Assembly (NCBI GenBank): GCA_017557715.1
Contig: JAFYYE010000047.1
Span: 1 to 6,084, forward strand
Direction: 5' to 3'
DNA from: Pseudobutyrivibrio sp.
GTDB lineage: Bacteria; Bacillota; Clostridia; Lachnospirales; Lachnospiraceae
DNA: 6,084 bases
Shown here: in pieces, positions 5,848-6,084 of the stretch
Layout of the letters: every line of letters begins with the position of its first letter
How positions within the stretch are numbered: the stretch's first letter is position 1
Notes under the pieces: model-generated
Databases searched by the model: none
The model's input: the letters and a program-made list of their open reading frames with translations, nothing else
Told to the model about the DNA's origin: nothing
Position numbers and translations under genes: made by a program

Positions 5848-6084
5848 TCATTGATTTAGCTTATCTATAATCTTTGCGGCGGCTCTGCGCTTGGCTTCGA
5901 AGACAGCCACGCCTCCCCCCGCTGCACCTACACCTGCAAGTCCAGCAAACCACTTTCCATGCTCAAGAACTCCTGCCAGCGTAATTGCCAGTGGGACTTC
6001 TTCCTCTTCTGGAATAGTGATAGTCTCAGGCTGCTCTGGAATGATCTCGTCTAATGTCTGCTGCTCGTCCTGAGCATCGGCACC
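5848..6084 (-). CDS. C-terminal end of a probable membrane-anchored cell-surface protein (N-terminus outside window)
   Basis: Only the last 78 residues before TGA (5850-5848) are visible; the rest lies beyond 6084. The tail starts with an acidic, Pro/Thr/Glu-rich linker (residues 1-29, including IPEEEE), followed by VPLA at 30-33. Then comes a Gly/Ala-rich hydrophobic stretch (about 45-62, KWFAGLAGVGAAGGGVAVF) and a positively charged end (K65, R66, R67, K71, K75). Linker, hydrophobic helix and basic tail is the usual plan of a C-terminal membrane anchor in Gram-positive surface proteins, and acidic-VPLA segments are common in Clostridia adhesin/pilin-like proteins. There is no LPXTG, so sortase attachment is uncertain. 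The function of the missing ectodomain cannot be told. It is probably unrelated to the hyd operon, being separated by 600 bases and a terminator. Confidence 0.6.
   Translation of the reverse strand, partial: GADAQDEQQTLDEIIPEQPETITIPEEEEVPLAITLAGVLEHGKWFAGLAGVGAAGGGVAVFEAKRRAAAKIIDKLNQ

Noticed and set aside
5891..6073. Plus-strand ORF rich in Ala, Pro and Ser
   Set aside because: It mirrors the Gly/Ala/Glu-rich surface-protein tail on the minus strand, which has the coherent anchor layout.

Overview
The window looks like chromosomal DNA of an anaerobic Clostridia bacterium, most likely a Lachnospiraceae-type gut or rumen fermenter. The grounds are moderate-to-low GC, AAG/GCT/ACA-rich codon use, a full [FeFe]-hydrogenase maturation set, and a Gram-positive-style surface-protein tail. 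The family is an inference from gene content and protein style, not from a search.

All convincing genes lie on the minus strand, so the window is transcribed from high to low coordinates. 6084-5848 is the C-terminal end of a probable cell-surface protein with a membrane anchor. 5847-5248 is a 600-base region without an obvious large gene. It holds a possible small structured RNA and/or small-peptide unit closed by a clear Rho-independent terminator (T tract at 5411-5405), followed by the promoter region of the hydrogenase operon. 5247-1 is one tight gene run: hydE (5247-4189), hydG (4137-2695), hydF (2665-1478) and a [FeFe] hydrogenase (1441 to beyond the left edge). The gaps are 51, 29 and 36 bases, and no convincing terminator lies between the genes.

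The four genes form one logical unit. HydG (radical SAM tyrosine lyase) makes the Fe(CO)2CN synthon. HydE (radical SAM) processes it on the way to the [2Fe] subcluster. HydF (GTPase/Fe-S scaffold) carries the precursor and delivers it to the apo-hydrogenase, here encoded last in the operon. The hydrogenase has all H-cluster cysteines, but its L1, L2 and L3 motifs (TSCCPAF, GPCIAKKSE, EGMICEGGC) depart from the classical group A enzymes and suggest group B, whose physiological role is poorly known.

Points most worth a second look are the putative RNA/peptide unit at 5405-5670, the diverged H-cluster pocket and the 16 clustered N-terminal cysteines of the hydrogenase, and the non-canonical G4 motif (NHTD) of HydF. 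No tRNA, rRNA, CRISPR array or insertion sequence was seen.
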